Source: Prosopocoilus inquinatus (Eukaryota; Arthropoda; Insecta; Coleoptera; Lucanidae). From it: 64,000 nucleotides of DNA. The notes beneath the pieces are model-generated. The model saw only the letters and a list, made by a program, of their open reading frames with translations. It was not told the DNA's origin and did no database searches. Made by a program: the position numbers and the translations under genes. The DNA lies in assembly GCA_036172665.1 (NCBI GenBank), contig CM069872.1:25424001-25488000 (forward strand), read 5' to 3'. Below, piece by piece: positions 23,801-35,800 of this stretch (its first letter is position 1; every line of letters begins with the position of its first letter).

Positions 23801-26800
23801 CTTAGAGAAAAAGATTGTTTTTATCTCAAGGCGGACAAAGGCAATACTGTGGTCATTTTAGATAAAGAAGATTATTTCGACAGAGTAAATGGCATGCTTA
23901 ATCAAGGTCAATACCAGAAAGTTAAAAAAGATCCTTTACCTAAAATGATTACGGAGACCAAAAAAACCATGTTAGACTGCAGTAAAGCGATTACGAACGC
24001 TTTACGTTACAAATTAACAACATCTAACCCAATAATCCCTAGATTGTATTGTTTACCAAAAATACACAAACCAGGTAACAGCATGAGACCCATTGTATCC
24101 TGTATAAATTCACCGACTTCTTCATTATCGAGGTGGTTAAGTGATAAATTTAATAACCTTCCAGTTAAATTACCCGATTTTTCTGTTAAAAATTCATTAG
24201 AATTTATTGAAAAATTAAAAAAAAATCTAGAAATAAAACCAAACGAAATTTTAGTATCCTTCGATGTCACTTCGTTATTTCCTAGTATACCTGTAAAAAC
24301 CACCTTAGATTACCTGAAAGAACTTTTATCAAAGAATAGCTTCGATAAGGAGGAAGTGGATGAATTAATAAAACTCACTAGTTTATGCATGAATCAAAAT
24401 TTCTTTAAATTTAACAACGAGTTTTACCAACAATTGGAAGGGGCAGCCATGGGAAATAGCTTGTCACCGTTTATGGCAAATCTGTTTATGGGTAAATTTG
24501 AAACGGAACTTAAAGCCTCTTTAGATTATTTCCCTAAAATCTGGGTGAGATACGTCGATGATATATTTTGTGTTTTTGACCAAAGTAAATGTTCAATAGA
24601 GGAATTCCTTAAAAGTTTAAACTCTAAATTCACCACCATCAAATTTACCTATGAAATTGAAACTAACAATAAACTACCCTTTTTAGACACATTAGTAACT
24701 AGAAATAGTAATAAATTAGAATTTAACGTTTATAGGAAATCTACTAATGTTAATAGATTCATTCCCGCGGATTCAAATCATTGCAAACAATATAAATTAG
24801 CGGCCTTAAATTTCTTAGTGCATAGGATGCTGACATTCCCTTTATCAACTGTTAATTATAGTAAAGAACTTCAAGAAATTATTAAAATCGCCACGTACAA
24901 TGGTTACCAACCCGATGTAATCTATAACATTATTAGAAAACAAAAACAAAAATTAGAGATTAATAAAATAACCACACTAAAATCTGACAAAATAGGTGAG
25001 GTAGATTATAAGAAAATTGTAAAAATGCCGTTTTATCCTCAATATACTAAAGGGTTGAATACAATTTTTAAAAAATTAGGTTTAAGAATAGTTTACACCA
25101 ACAATAACAGCTTAAAATCGTTGCTGGGAAATCCAAAAGATAAAGTAGATTCGGAGGATAAATCAGGTATATATAAAATTAGTTGTAAAAATTGTGATCA
25201 AATTTATGTAGGGCAAACAAAAAGATCCTTAAAAATTAGATTCAAAGAACACTTGGCTCATTTAAAATACAAACGCTTTGATAAATCCAGTGTTGCCTTA
25301 CACATGCTTGAAAACAATCATTCGGTAAATAAAATAGATTTAATCAAACAAATTAATAACAAAACAAACCTAGATTCTTTCGAAAGCTTGGAGATTCACA
25401 AAAATAGGAATAGATTAATGAATTTTGAGAAGTCCGGGCCGACCGCTTCTTGCCTCTTCGACCTTTAGATTTTCGAAGAATCCCGGTTTGCTTTGCATGC
25501 ATAATACGGTACAAAGAAAGTGAGGGGGGGAGTGCGGCTAGTCTAGTTTAGTTTATTTGTTGTTTTAAAGTTTAATATCAGTTTAGCGCTGAAGATGGTA
25601 ACTTCGTTACCGAAATACGTATTCGCTTTCAGTGAATTAATGTGGTCGAGGGGTTTTCTCACTACTTATTTGATTAGAATATTGATAAAAAAAATAAAGT
25701 TTTAATCATGCTACTACAATATCAGAACAATGTTTCTCCAAACAGAAATAAAAAAAGTATATTAAAAAATTGGCATCATTTAAAGCACTCATTTACATAA
25801 TGAATAATCACTTCCTCTATAATTTATTTTATTAAGTACTTACGAAATTTGTACCAACAATTTAAATTGCAAAAAAATACATTTAAAATGTATCACTTTG
25901 GTTCACATTAAATTTCGATTTCTTCATAGTTGTTCTACTACGCGCCATTTTTACATTAAAATTGATCGTACTAATACTAAATGTCATTATAGTAACAAAT
26001 AAAAAATTAGAAAATTACAAAAAAATTGATTTAGGCGATTTTCCACATAAAAAATTACACTACTGATTATAACTTTTTAACCAGACCGTATAACATATTA
26101 ATACTTTATATTTTTAGAAAGGGCAAGTAATGTACGATTTGATCATGGTAAGATATATAGGGTACCCCATTAAAAAAATTGAGTTTTATTATCATTCAAG
26201 TATTGAGTCGCTATGTTTAAACGGTGACAAATAAGCAAGTTTTTTCTACCAAAAAATAAATTTGACCTTTCTTTAAGTACACCCGCAGTTATAGAGTTTA
26301 TTTGCAAATAACTTTTGACGTTAGAGAGGACGTTAAAATTATGCTAAGTTTTAGACAAAAGTGGTCATAACTTGTTAACCACTCGATATAAAATATTAAA
26401 ACTTTATATTTTTAAAAAGGGCAGGTTCAGGACATTTCAAAAAGTGTATCACATACAGGGTGTTGAATTTAAAGAAATGTAACTTTGATCTGCAGTAATT
26501 TTACGTAACACGTATTATTAAAAATAATTTTCAAATATAAAAAAAATATTACTAAACCGCTTTCACCTTTACTATTCTTAGTTCATGGGAATATGTAAAG
26601 CAACAAGAGTATAAGGCAAAGACAATAAACAGCAAAATGGCAAAGTTATTAAAAGTTTAAAGTTCTAAATTCTTATTATCTATCTATTTGTGACTTGGGA
26701 CATTTTACTTTTTCTTAGTTAATCTGTAAAGAATGATAAAAAAACATGTTTTAGGTTATTTTAGATATATTGCTTCAATATAATTGGATTTTTACTGTGT

Positions 26801-29800
26801 AAATAACCTTCCCGTTTGTTTTCATAGTAGAATTGGAAATATTTAGTGAAAACCGTTCAGTTCCTCTATTAATTTCATGTTATTATTGTAATGATAAAGA
26901 AATTGTTAATTTGAACAAAAATAAAGTGTTTGGATAAATGCCTTGAATGATGTAAGCAAATAAAATATTTCTGGGACGAATGAAAATACTTTACAGCGCG
27001 TTTCTGTATGTTGATTGTAGGGAAGTGATAATAACTCACCTTGTTTAATCACGTGAAGTTATTAAGTTGTTTAGAATTACGAAATAAACCCAACTTTACC
27101 CAAAATTTTAATTAAATGGTTTTTAAACTATAACCGGACAGAATCATAATTGGAAAAGCACTCAACTATCAATCGATAGTGAAAGAACTTTACCTGGTTA
27201 AACAAGGCCTAATATGTTTACTTAATTTTTTGCAATTTGTTTTCGATTGTAGCAGGCCATGGTTCTCAATGCAAAAGGTTTTAAAATTAAAAAAAAACGT
27301 CTGTTGTTAACGGACGGCAAAAAAAATCGATCCATTAATAAATTGTGACTGTCTGACGTTTAGAAACAGATTTAGGATCAGTTTACACAACCGAAACATA
27401 TTGTATCCCTAGGTGTACTAGTCTTGAAAGGCCGCAACTGTACTAAAATGAAATAATTCAAACAACTTACATTCTAACATAATTTTTCTTTTCTGGCGTT
27501 GGTATTAACTGGCTAACCTTCTCCGTCATGATTTTCTCCAATAAATTGGCATCTTCATATATCGTGGAATTCTCTTCATTAAACTGGCGGCAATTTGAAA
27601 ACATGAGTTTAAAATCAGAGATGAGATCATGTTCATTTTTGTACTGTTCATTCCGAATTTTATTTTCTATTTCCAGAAAGTCTATGGGTTCGGAAATAAC
27701 CTCATAATAATCAGGATAAAGTTTCTTTGACGGTTTCTCCATGAAACCCAGCATCGGCTTCCTGCCATCTTCACACTGGAAACGTCTGTATCATTACACT
27801 GAACTTTACAAAACATAATGCAAAAACATTACGTACAGTATAATCCAATAAAAATTTGGCAAAACTGTGTAATCTCTTTTTCAGAGGAATGTTTTCTTTG
27901 GTTGTTCTCCCCGGTCTTCCTGGACTCAGGCCTGCTGTGCTTTTGGGCTTAGGACCAGGTCTTCTTCTAGCAGCAACAGTTTTCGAATCTTCAGAATCTG
28001 CGTCGCTATCGGTATCCTAAAAAGATGAAAGAGTTAGGCTCAAGTTTTTTTAAATGTTTGTAACGAAGCAGGAGAAACATGAATGTATAAACAGGGTAAT
28101 TTTTCTTTATCTTGAGGCAATGTAATATCTTGAAAACTATGTATCGGATGAAAAAACTTTGTGAATATAATTTGTTTTATCCGAAGGGGCCTGTTTAATT
28201 ATACCATTCGCGACCCCCCACACCTACCCCCAGTGGGTGGGGCTGGGGGCAACTTTCAAATAGCAAATAGGAACCACCATCTTTAATTGCAGATTCGGAT
28301 TCTATGCCTTAAACCACGTAAGGTTTATCCGAAACTTTGTTTTGGATTCCCGGCCGATGGCGTTGAATTTTTGTAAAACCTATATTTAGCGTTACCCAGG
28401 AGAAACGACGTAGTAGGTTTCTATTCCCATCGGGGTGCTCGTTTTAGGTCAGTCCCCTTGTCTCTCACCATCGGGGTGTTTATTTGTAACACTATTTCTG
28501 TAAGTCCAAGACGTCGTTGTTCCTGGGTAAAGCTACAGGCTACCTTGAGACAAAGCAATATCTGAAAACTATTGATCAGATCAAACAGGTATGTGAATAT
28601 AAATTGTTCGATCCGAAGGGGTCTATTTAATGATTCCCGTGTTTCAGCCCTGCTTGGGGCTTCTTCAGCAGAAACGTAGCTCGACATTCCCACTGCAGAC
28701 CAAAAACGACTTGCCCAATTTATTCGCAATTGCGATGTAAGAATGATGAACATATAAAATAGCGACATCTTACTATCGCTTTTTGACCTAACATTGCAGT
28801 AGGATAGACAAATTGAAGCGGGATTTGCTCCTAATGAGTCCCCCATGCAAGGCGGCCATGCTTGCTGTCAAAGCAAAATGAAAGATTTTAGAAAAATTTT
28901 GTGCAAATCGTTTTTGATTGCAGTGAGAACCTCGAGCAGCCTCTGGACAGCTGTTTCAGCCCTGCTTGGGGCTTCTTCAGCAGAAACGTAGCTCGACATT
29001 CCCACTGCAGACCAAAAACGACTTGCCCAATTTATTCGCAATTGCGATGTAAGAATGATGAACATATAAAATAGCGACATCTTACTATCGCTTTTTGACC
29101 TAACATTGCAGTAGGATAGACAAATTGAAGCTGGATTTGCTCCTAATGAATCCCCCATGCAAGGCGGCCATGCTTGCTGTCAAAGCATAATGAAAGATTT
29201 TAGAAAAATTTTGTGCAAATCGTTTTTGATTGCAGTGAGAACCTCGAGCAGCCTCTGGACAGCTGTTTCAGCCCTGCTTGGGGCTTCTTCAGCAGAAACG
29301 TAGCTCGACATTCAACTTTGACAGCAAGCATGGCCGCCTTGCATGGGGGACTCATTAGGAGCAAATCCCGCTTCAATTTGTCTATCCTACTGCAATGTTA
29401 GGTCAAAAAGCGATAGTAAGATGTCGCTATTTTATATGTAAACTATTAGCTAACTAAAACACAAGGGAAATTTCTGATTTTAAACATGAACAAATACAGG
29501 TATTTTAGATTTTTTAATTAATCCATTATCGTGGGTAATATTATAATACGGGATACGCTAGGGACAAACATATTTAACAAAGTTGAGCCGTAATTTTTCA
29601 GACATTGTTGACGACTTCATCCTAGGAGTGGACTTAAATTCGTAAAAATATTGTAAAAGCAGAGAGGTTTAAAAATATTTTAGTCTAAGGCTGATTGTCA
29701 CATCAATAAAACTGACAATTTGGCAGCCGATAAAACATGACCCATTTTTTGTATAAAATTATAAATAACTCGGTAAATACTAAAAATAAGTTAATATAAT

Positions 29801-32800
29801 TTATTTAATTTTTAATGTTTCTTCAAGGGCTAACCGAAACTTCCCGATGGGAACAGAAACCTACTACGTCGTTGTTCCTGGTTAAAGCTAAAAATAGGTT
29901 TTGCAAAAATTCAACACCACCAGCCGGGAATCCGAAACAAAGTTTCGGACAAACCTTACGTGGTTTGAGGCATAAAATCCGAATCTGCAATAAAAAATTT
30001 CGGTTCCTATTTGCTATTTGAAAGTTGTCCCCAGCCCCACCCAGTGAAGGTGGAAGGTCGCGATTGGTACAATTAGATAGGCCCCTTCGGGTCGAACAAA
30101 TTGTATTCACAACGTTTTGTGATCCGATGCATAGTTTTTGATTTTTTTGTAGTGTCTCAAGATAAAAAACTCACCCTGTCTAGGGTATCCCAGCGTTCCG
30201 AGGGGGTGCGAAAATGACATTTCATGTAGATTTTATCAAAAAAGTTTGTTTACGAAAATTGTGTAGGCTTGTATTCTGTACAATCTAAAATTACTGTTCA
30301 ACTATACACAATGTATCTTCAGTAAGTTACACATCAAACTTATGGTTTTTTGTAAGAAATCATCAAAATTTAAACGTCTTATTGAAAATTATTTTAAATG
30401 ATAGCAGGTTGAATTTAGGAACGAACATCTATACTTTGAAGTGATTCACCAATTCCGAATGTTGAATCGCCGTTAACAAAAAAAGAGGTAATTTCAAGAA
30501 TTGTAAAATTAGTCAGTTATTTTAAGTTGCGTTCTTTTATCTTGCGCTCCAAGTATGCGAGTCAAAACGCACATCCAGAAGTAACTGAAGTTTTAGTAAG
30601 CTAGTTCAAATATGTAGGGCTCCATTTCAAAAGTCATGACTTTGATGTGTAAGTTAATAAAGAAACACCCGATATAGTTAAAAATAATTTTAGATTGTGC
30701 AGAATACGAATCTACGATCCTGCAAAACTTTCATTAGCAATACTCTTTATTAAAATATACATAAAATGCCATTTACATACTTCCTCAGAGCGCTGGGGCA
30801 CCTGTATATATGACCATCCAGATATCTGCAAGGAACTTATTGATGGTTAGTCACGCTTAACAATTTCACTGTCTACCTCGTTTCAGAAATAATTAAAAAA
30901 AAATTTGATGAGTCTTTTTTACAAAATACATCAAAGGATACCAAAACTGATATATAAGCTGATTCATAATAAGTGTCCGACCTATTAACCACAGATAGTA
31001 CTCGAAAAAAGCAAATAACTGTGGACATAGGGGGCAGAGGTCTTACTTGTATAATTTTCGAGATAAAATCGATTGAAACTTCACACCCTGATACAAAAGG
31101 TACCACAAATAAAATATTCTTAACTTATAATAAAATCTTCCATCACCAAACCATTACTCTATAATTAATAAAATCCTTAAACAAATAATTACTTTTACCA
31201 AAACAGCATGTAAACTTGTTGGCGGTCACGGGAATAGCCGAATGCGTCACAACAACAGCGGGTTTTCGAGAAAAAGAAAACACAAAACAGGAACATTTAT
31301 CTTGAACTGAAATTGTAAAACGTTTTTGTTTACGACGAAAGATTGCTTAATGCGAATATTGAATTGATTTTTCTGTGATGTAAGTAGGGGTACAATAATG
31401 TAATTTCAATGTAATCCTCATGTTCGTATTGAAGTCCGCGTCAATGTATGCTAATCTATTTATTTATTTTAATTGAACTAAAAATTAGGATAAGGGAAAA
31501 TTGGGATTTGAAAGTTAATTTTCGGTCGAATTAATTCTTTATTTAGCATTTTTAGAGTTACACAATCTTGCACAATATTTCGACATCAGCGCCTTCGTTC
31601 CCACGAAGGCTGTACAGAAATTGACCCTCGGTGTTTAAGCCCATTGGTTGTTGTTGACGTAAGATTCTGTAGCGGTTGGTGGTTGCATTTCACCTCTTCT
31701 TTTCTCTTACCCCGTCTCTTTTCCACCCGCCAGCTCGGAGCGATTTCAGAACTCAATTTACACTGCATCTCTCGACGTAACAGCACGTTTCGCGTTGGTG
31801 AATTTTAGTGTGTGTTTTCGCGCAAAGTTTGTGTTGGGGAATTCATTTGCAGCTTTATTGCTGGATCACTTCGTTGAGTCGAGAGTTATTAATGCAATCG
31901 CATTGCCTACGCCTGTTTCCCCAGGTTGTTCTGTGAACAGGTGAGACCACTCGCTGACGTTTTGATTCGCTTCGAATGTTTCTATCGTGTACTTTTCTTT
32001 CTTACAGGCTTGACCCTTTTACTCCTTACCCGTTACCCCTTTACCCTTTACGTTTACGTTTACGTTGTATCCGATGTCTTCCCGTTTGCCGTAACTTAAC
32101 GTCTACGTTTACATTAACGTACCTCCGTTGGATCTTCTTGTTTCGGCTGTAATCGCCGCATTCGCGGGGACATCTTTCTCGGCGCCTTTTCACGCCGACC
32201 GGAGTTCCCCGGGACTTGGATACGCCTCGACCGGCGACGTGCCCCAGCTCTCTTCCCCTCTCCGCCAGGAAGCACAACGCATGACGCCTCCGTTGGATGA
32301 CTCCACCACGTAATCAGGCCGGACAAAGTTATTACCTATTATTTTTCTTTCCTGTTTCCGAAAAAGGCGTGTGTACATGTTGTGCACTTCAATTTAACTT
32401 TATTTACCTTAACAGTACATTTTTGCGTGACACCACATTTAAATTTTAATTTCGGTCGTTATCAAATCATAGATTATTGTCGCTTGGACGGTGGGCGGCG
32501 AGATTTTGTCCCGATCCGCCATTTTAAATTGATTTTATGTTTTCGCCGCTTATGATGTAAGGTTACTTACGTTTGAATTATTTTCGCGCAAGACGCGGTT
32601 GTGTTTTTTTTATAAACCTGTTGACTGTGTGTGTTGTATCTGTCTATTTATATTGTTGGAAATAAAACCAAAGTATCGTAAATATCCTGGATGAGTCGCG
32701 TTTTTCTTAATTTTTTCCCGCGGTCCCCCATAGCCAAAAAAAATAAGTGGCGCCTTTTCTTTTTCTTTTTTGTTAGTAAAGACTTCGTATAAACCCACCC

Positions 32801-35800
32801 TATCCCTCTTGGGCTGGCCGGCGACGCCGAAACGTCCGTCACGGCGATCACTTGCAGATACCTAAGCAGGTAGGTAGCAAGATCTTGTAGGTAGTTTAAT
32901 ATGGTTGGAATGGGGATACTGGGAAATAATGATTAGTCATCGAAGGATACCAGTATTTCATCATCGCTTAGTGTTACATCTCTAACGCGTTGTATGAAAT
33001 CTACCGAGTTTTTGACGGAAATCACGTCTTTCGAGTTAGAAAGTTTGTTAAACTCGGTGTTTAACCATTATGATAGTAAAGTACTCTACTTAATAGATTA
33101 GGCAACTCCCACTCTTTCTCTCTCAAAAGAAAGATCCAACAAAGAACTCAGATTTATTAAAGATATAGCAGTTCACAATGGTTACTCAGTAGATATCGTA
33201 GAAAATACTTTAAGGAAAATTGTAAACAAAGCCAACATCAAAAAACTTACCAGTTTGTTACCGGTAGAAACAAACACATCCAAATACATTAAAATTCCGT
33301 TTGACAAATTTTCTTCTAAAGGTTTAAATATCATTTTTAAAATGCAGGAGTAACAATCGCACATACTAATAATAATACTTTAAAACGTTTACTGGCACAC
33401 CCTAAAAACAAAACTGAACCAAATCAGAAATCAGGAATCTATGAAATATCTTGTCAAGGGTGTACCAAAAAAAATATATATTGGGCAAACAAAAAGAAAT
33501 ATACTGATACGTTTTAAAGAACACTGAGCTCATTTAAAGTACAATAGAATTGAAAAATCTAGTGTTGCCCAACATATTTTTGACACCAGTCATAAAGTAG
33601 ATTTAAACAATCTTACGTAAAAGCAACGTCAAACAACAGGGAATTAGACGGGTTTGAAACCATTTTCATATACAAAAATAAGAGAGATTTAATGAACACC
33701 CATCATGGGTCTTTGGCAGGTTCCGTGTTACTTGACTTGGTTGACGCACAAGAAGAAGGCATCTACTGAAGATGGCAACATAGCTGCTGAAATACGTATA
33801 TAGTTTTTCAAAAAACGTTTTGTGGTTAGGAAGTTAAATCCAATTTCTTCAAAAGAATCTTGTTTAATTGAACATTATACAGAGTTTTAAGACTCCATTA
33901 ACACCGTTGAGGAACTTCGAATTGCGATTTTGCTGGAGCAAAACAAGTCAAAACAATATACATCACTGCTTGCCGTACGTGATTCATTAAGCCGACATTC
34001 AAACAGAATTTTCGAACGCTCGTAACATACTCGATGTGCAGCAAAATTTGCACGAGAATAATTTTAGTTTTTATTGTTTTGTTCTGTTTTATGAATTGTG
34101 TTTTAAGTTGCGCAACGAGTACGCGAGTCAAAACAGGACATCCAGAAGTAACTGAAGTTTTAATAAATTAAATTTGGCTGATTAAGCTACCCTATGACGC
34201 TTTATGACGGCCTATTCATCAATCATGTGACTAGGTTACATCAAATATCTGATGTTCGCAAGTTACATCACATAACTTTTACTTTTTGTTGACACAGTGA
34301 CTCAGTTTCTAAAATATAAACATTTTGTCAACTCGATTTTAAAAACCCATTACATATCACATTCGAATATTCATCAACGCTTTTCAACCGGTTTCCATTT
34401 GGGACTCAAGAGGTTGATTTTCGAAATATCTCTGATAAGTTTGTTTTTGTAATTTAGTACTTGCATGTTTTTAATAAATACGCCCCTCACGGATCGGACA
34501 CTTATTATGAATCACCTTACATTTGGACAGACCAATTAACATGTAAAAATCTATAAGCAATTATAGAAATATTTGGATGGTTTCAGGTTGTTGATTCAAT
34601 ACATATAACAATTAATAGCCAAAAGCAAAGCGACAAAGCAACATGCAAACTTTTACAAGTACACATTACTGTATTAGAATCTGTAATATTGTAATATGGT
34701 ACCTACACAAACTTAAAGGATTTGAAATTCCTTCGTTTGGACAAAATTTAAATAGACAATGAAATAAAATTTTTAATTAAGGTAACTAAGAAAATAAACG
34801 TTATTAATAAAAGGAAAAAGCAGTGCAAAAGTGCCATTACCTTTCGGTGCTTGTTAGTGACTCTTTGAGTTACCTGATCAATGTCAAGTAGTTCTTGGAC
34901 TTTAGCCTGCATCACTTTCTGCAATTTTACGGCGTCCTAAAATAAAATTAAGTCCCATCAATATAATATTTTTTACTGCATATTATGTACAATATAATTA
35001 TTAAATGAACATTCAAATTTCTAAATCTTTTTTAAACAAAAATCCTTTACCTACCTTGTATAATTTGGATGATTGAACATTGTACTTTTTTGCGTTCTCG
35101 AACATAATAGTCAAATCTCCGGCCACTTCACTGACGGTACCATAAGATTTACTGGTTAGTTTTCTCTTGATTTGCATTAGTGACACTGGATTTTTGATTT
35201 CTCGATAATAATCTGGATAAAATCGTTTTGAAGGTAGTCTCCAAAATGGATCACTAAGTGGAGTACCCGAGTTATTTGTGACAGAGCGTACTGCTTCAAA
35301 CAACTGCCACTGCGGGTTATCCACATCGACTGGGTCAGCCGCCTAAAAGAAAAACCGTCATTTAATGAATCTGTCATATAATCTTTAACTTACCGAAGAA
35401 GCTTCTTCCTCAGTGGACTCTTCTAATTCCAAGTCAGCATCCGAATCTTCATCTCTTAAAGCGGCTGTTACAGCAGAGAGACACGTACTTCCTCTCAAAC
35501 GTTTATTTCGTATCCTTTCACTGCTTTTATTACCAGTCAGTTTATTATGTTCTATTTCTATTTTTTTAGTGGAAATAATCTATACAAATAAATATTACAG
35601 AACAGGTAGCATAATTCCAAAAGTGTATGAAATAAAATACCTTCTTAAGTGTCTTGGCGTTCTTGTAAATTTGAGATCCAGGTTCATTGAATAAGCAAGC
35701 ATTTTTTGCCATCAGAAGTAAATCTCGCTCCAATTCAGCTAAATTATTATAATCACCGTTTTGGATTTTAATAGCAATACCTTTTAAGTCGATGGGACAT

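Larger units (their letters stand above)
20784..25670. mobile_element. Head-to-head pair of Penelope-like elements, inserted as one unit
   Basis: Two PLE copies in opposite orientation form arms of about 2,370 bp (20,824-23,197 and 23,299-25,672) around a 101-bp asymmetric spacer. The only arm difference I found is a homopolymer of 10 T (22,270) against 9 A (24,226). TGATTAGAATATT at 20,771-20,783 and 25,671-25,683 is an exact 13-bp target duplication around the pair. The left copy carries 40 extra bases at its outer (3') end. Confidence 0.85.
20463..26102. repeat. Inverted repeat flanking the PLE palindrome
   Basis: ATTAATATGTTATACGGAGT at 20,463 is inverted as CCGTATAACATATTAAT ending at 26,102. 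Similarity extends inward about 110 bp, through TTTTGTAATTTTCT on both sides. This is an older element into which the PLE pair was inserted. A further diverged direct copy of the right arm lies at 26,340-26,440. Confidence 0.6.
28641..29439. mobile_element. Hammerhead-repeat array: antisense tandem units then inverted sense end
   Basis: An antisense unit truncated at stem III (28,641) is followed by two further antisense ribozymes exactly 312 bp apart (28,941 and 29,253). At about 29,312 (GACATTCAACTTTGACAGC) the array flips to sense and ends at CTATTTTATATGT, the second recurrent repeat end. No clear target duplication was found here. Confidence 0.8.
28091..30179. mobile_element. Fold-back element with about 380-bp inverted arms, hosting a ribozyme array
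   Basis: The left arm (28,091 onward, ACAGGGTAATTTTTC) and the inverted right arm (29,812-30,179, ending AACTCACCCTGT) share long blocks: GAAGGGGCCTGTTTAATT, GTGGGGCTGGGG, CAAATAGCAAATAGGAACC and ACCACGTAAGGTTT. A second copy of the left terminus occurs at 28,548-28,625. No transposase. The hammerhead array at 28,641-29,439 lies between the arms. All within the polybromo intron between the exons at 34.8 and 28.0 kb. Confidence 0.7.

Noticed and set aside
27210..27260. Possible further ribozyme-repeat fragment (TTTTGCAATTTGTTTTCGAT)
   Set aside because: Only about 30 bases resemble the repeat, with mismatches and no duplication; too weak.
28421..29158. Minus-strand frames of 96-141 codons as independent genes
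   Set aside because: They are the ribozyme repeat read through; noted as a property of the repeat instead.
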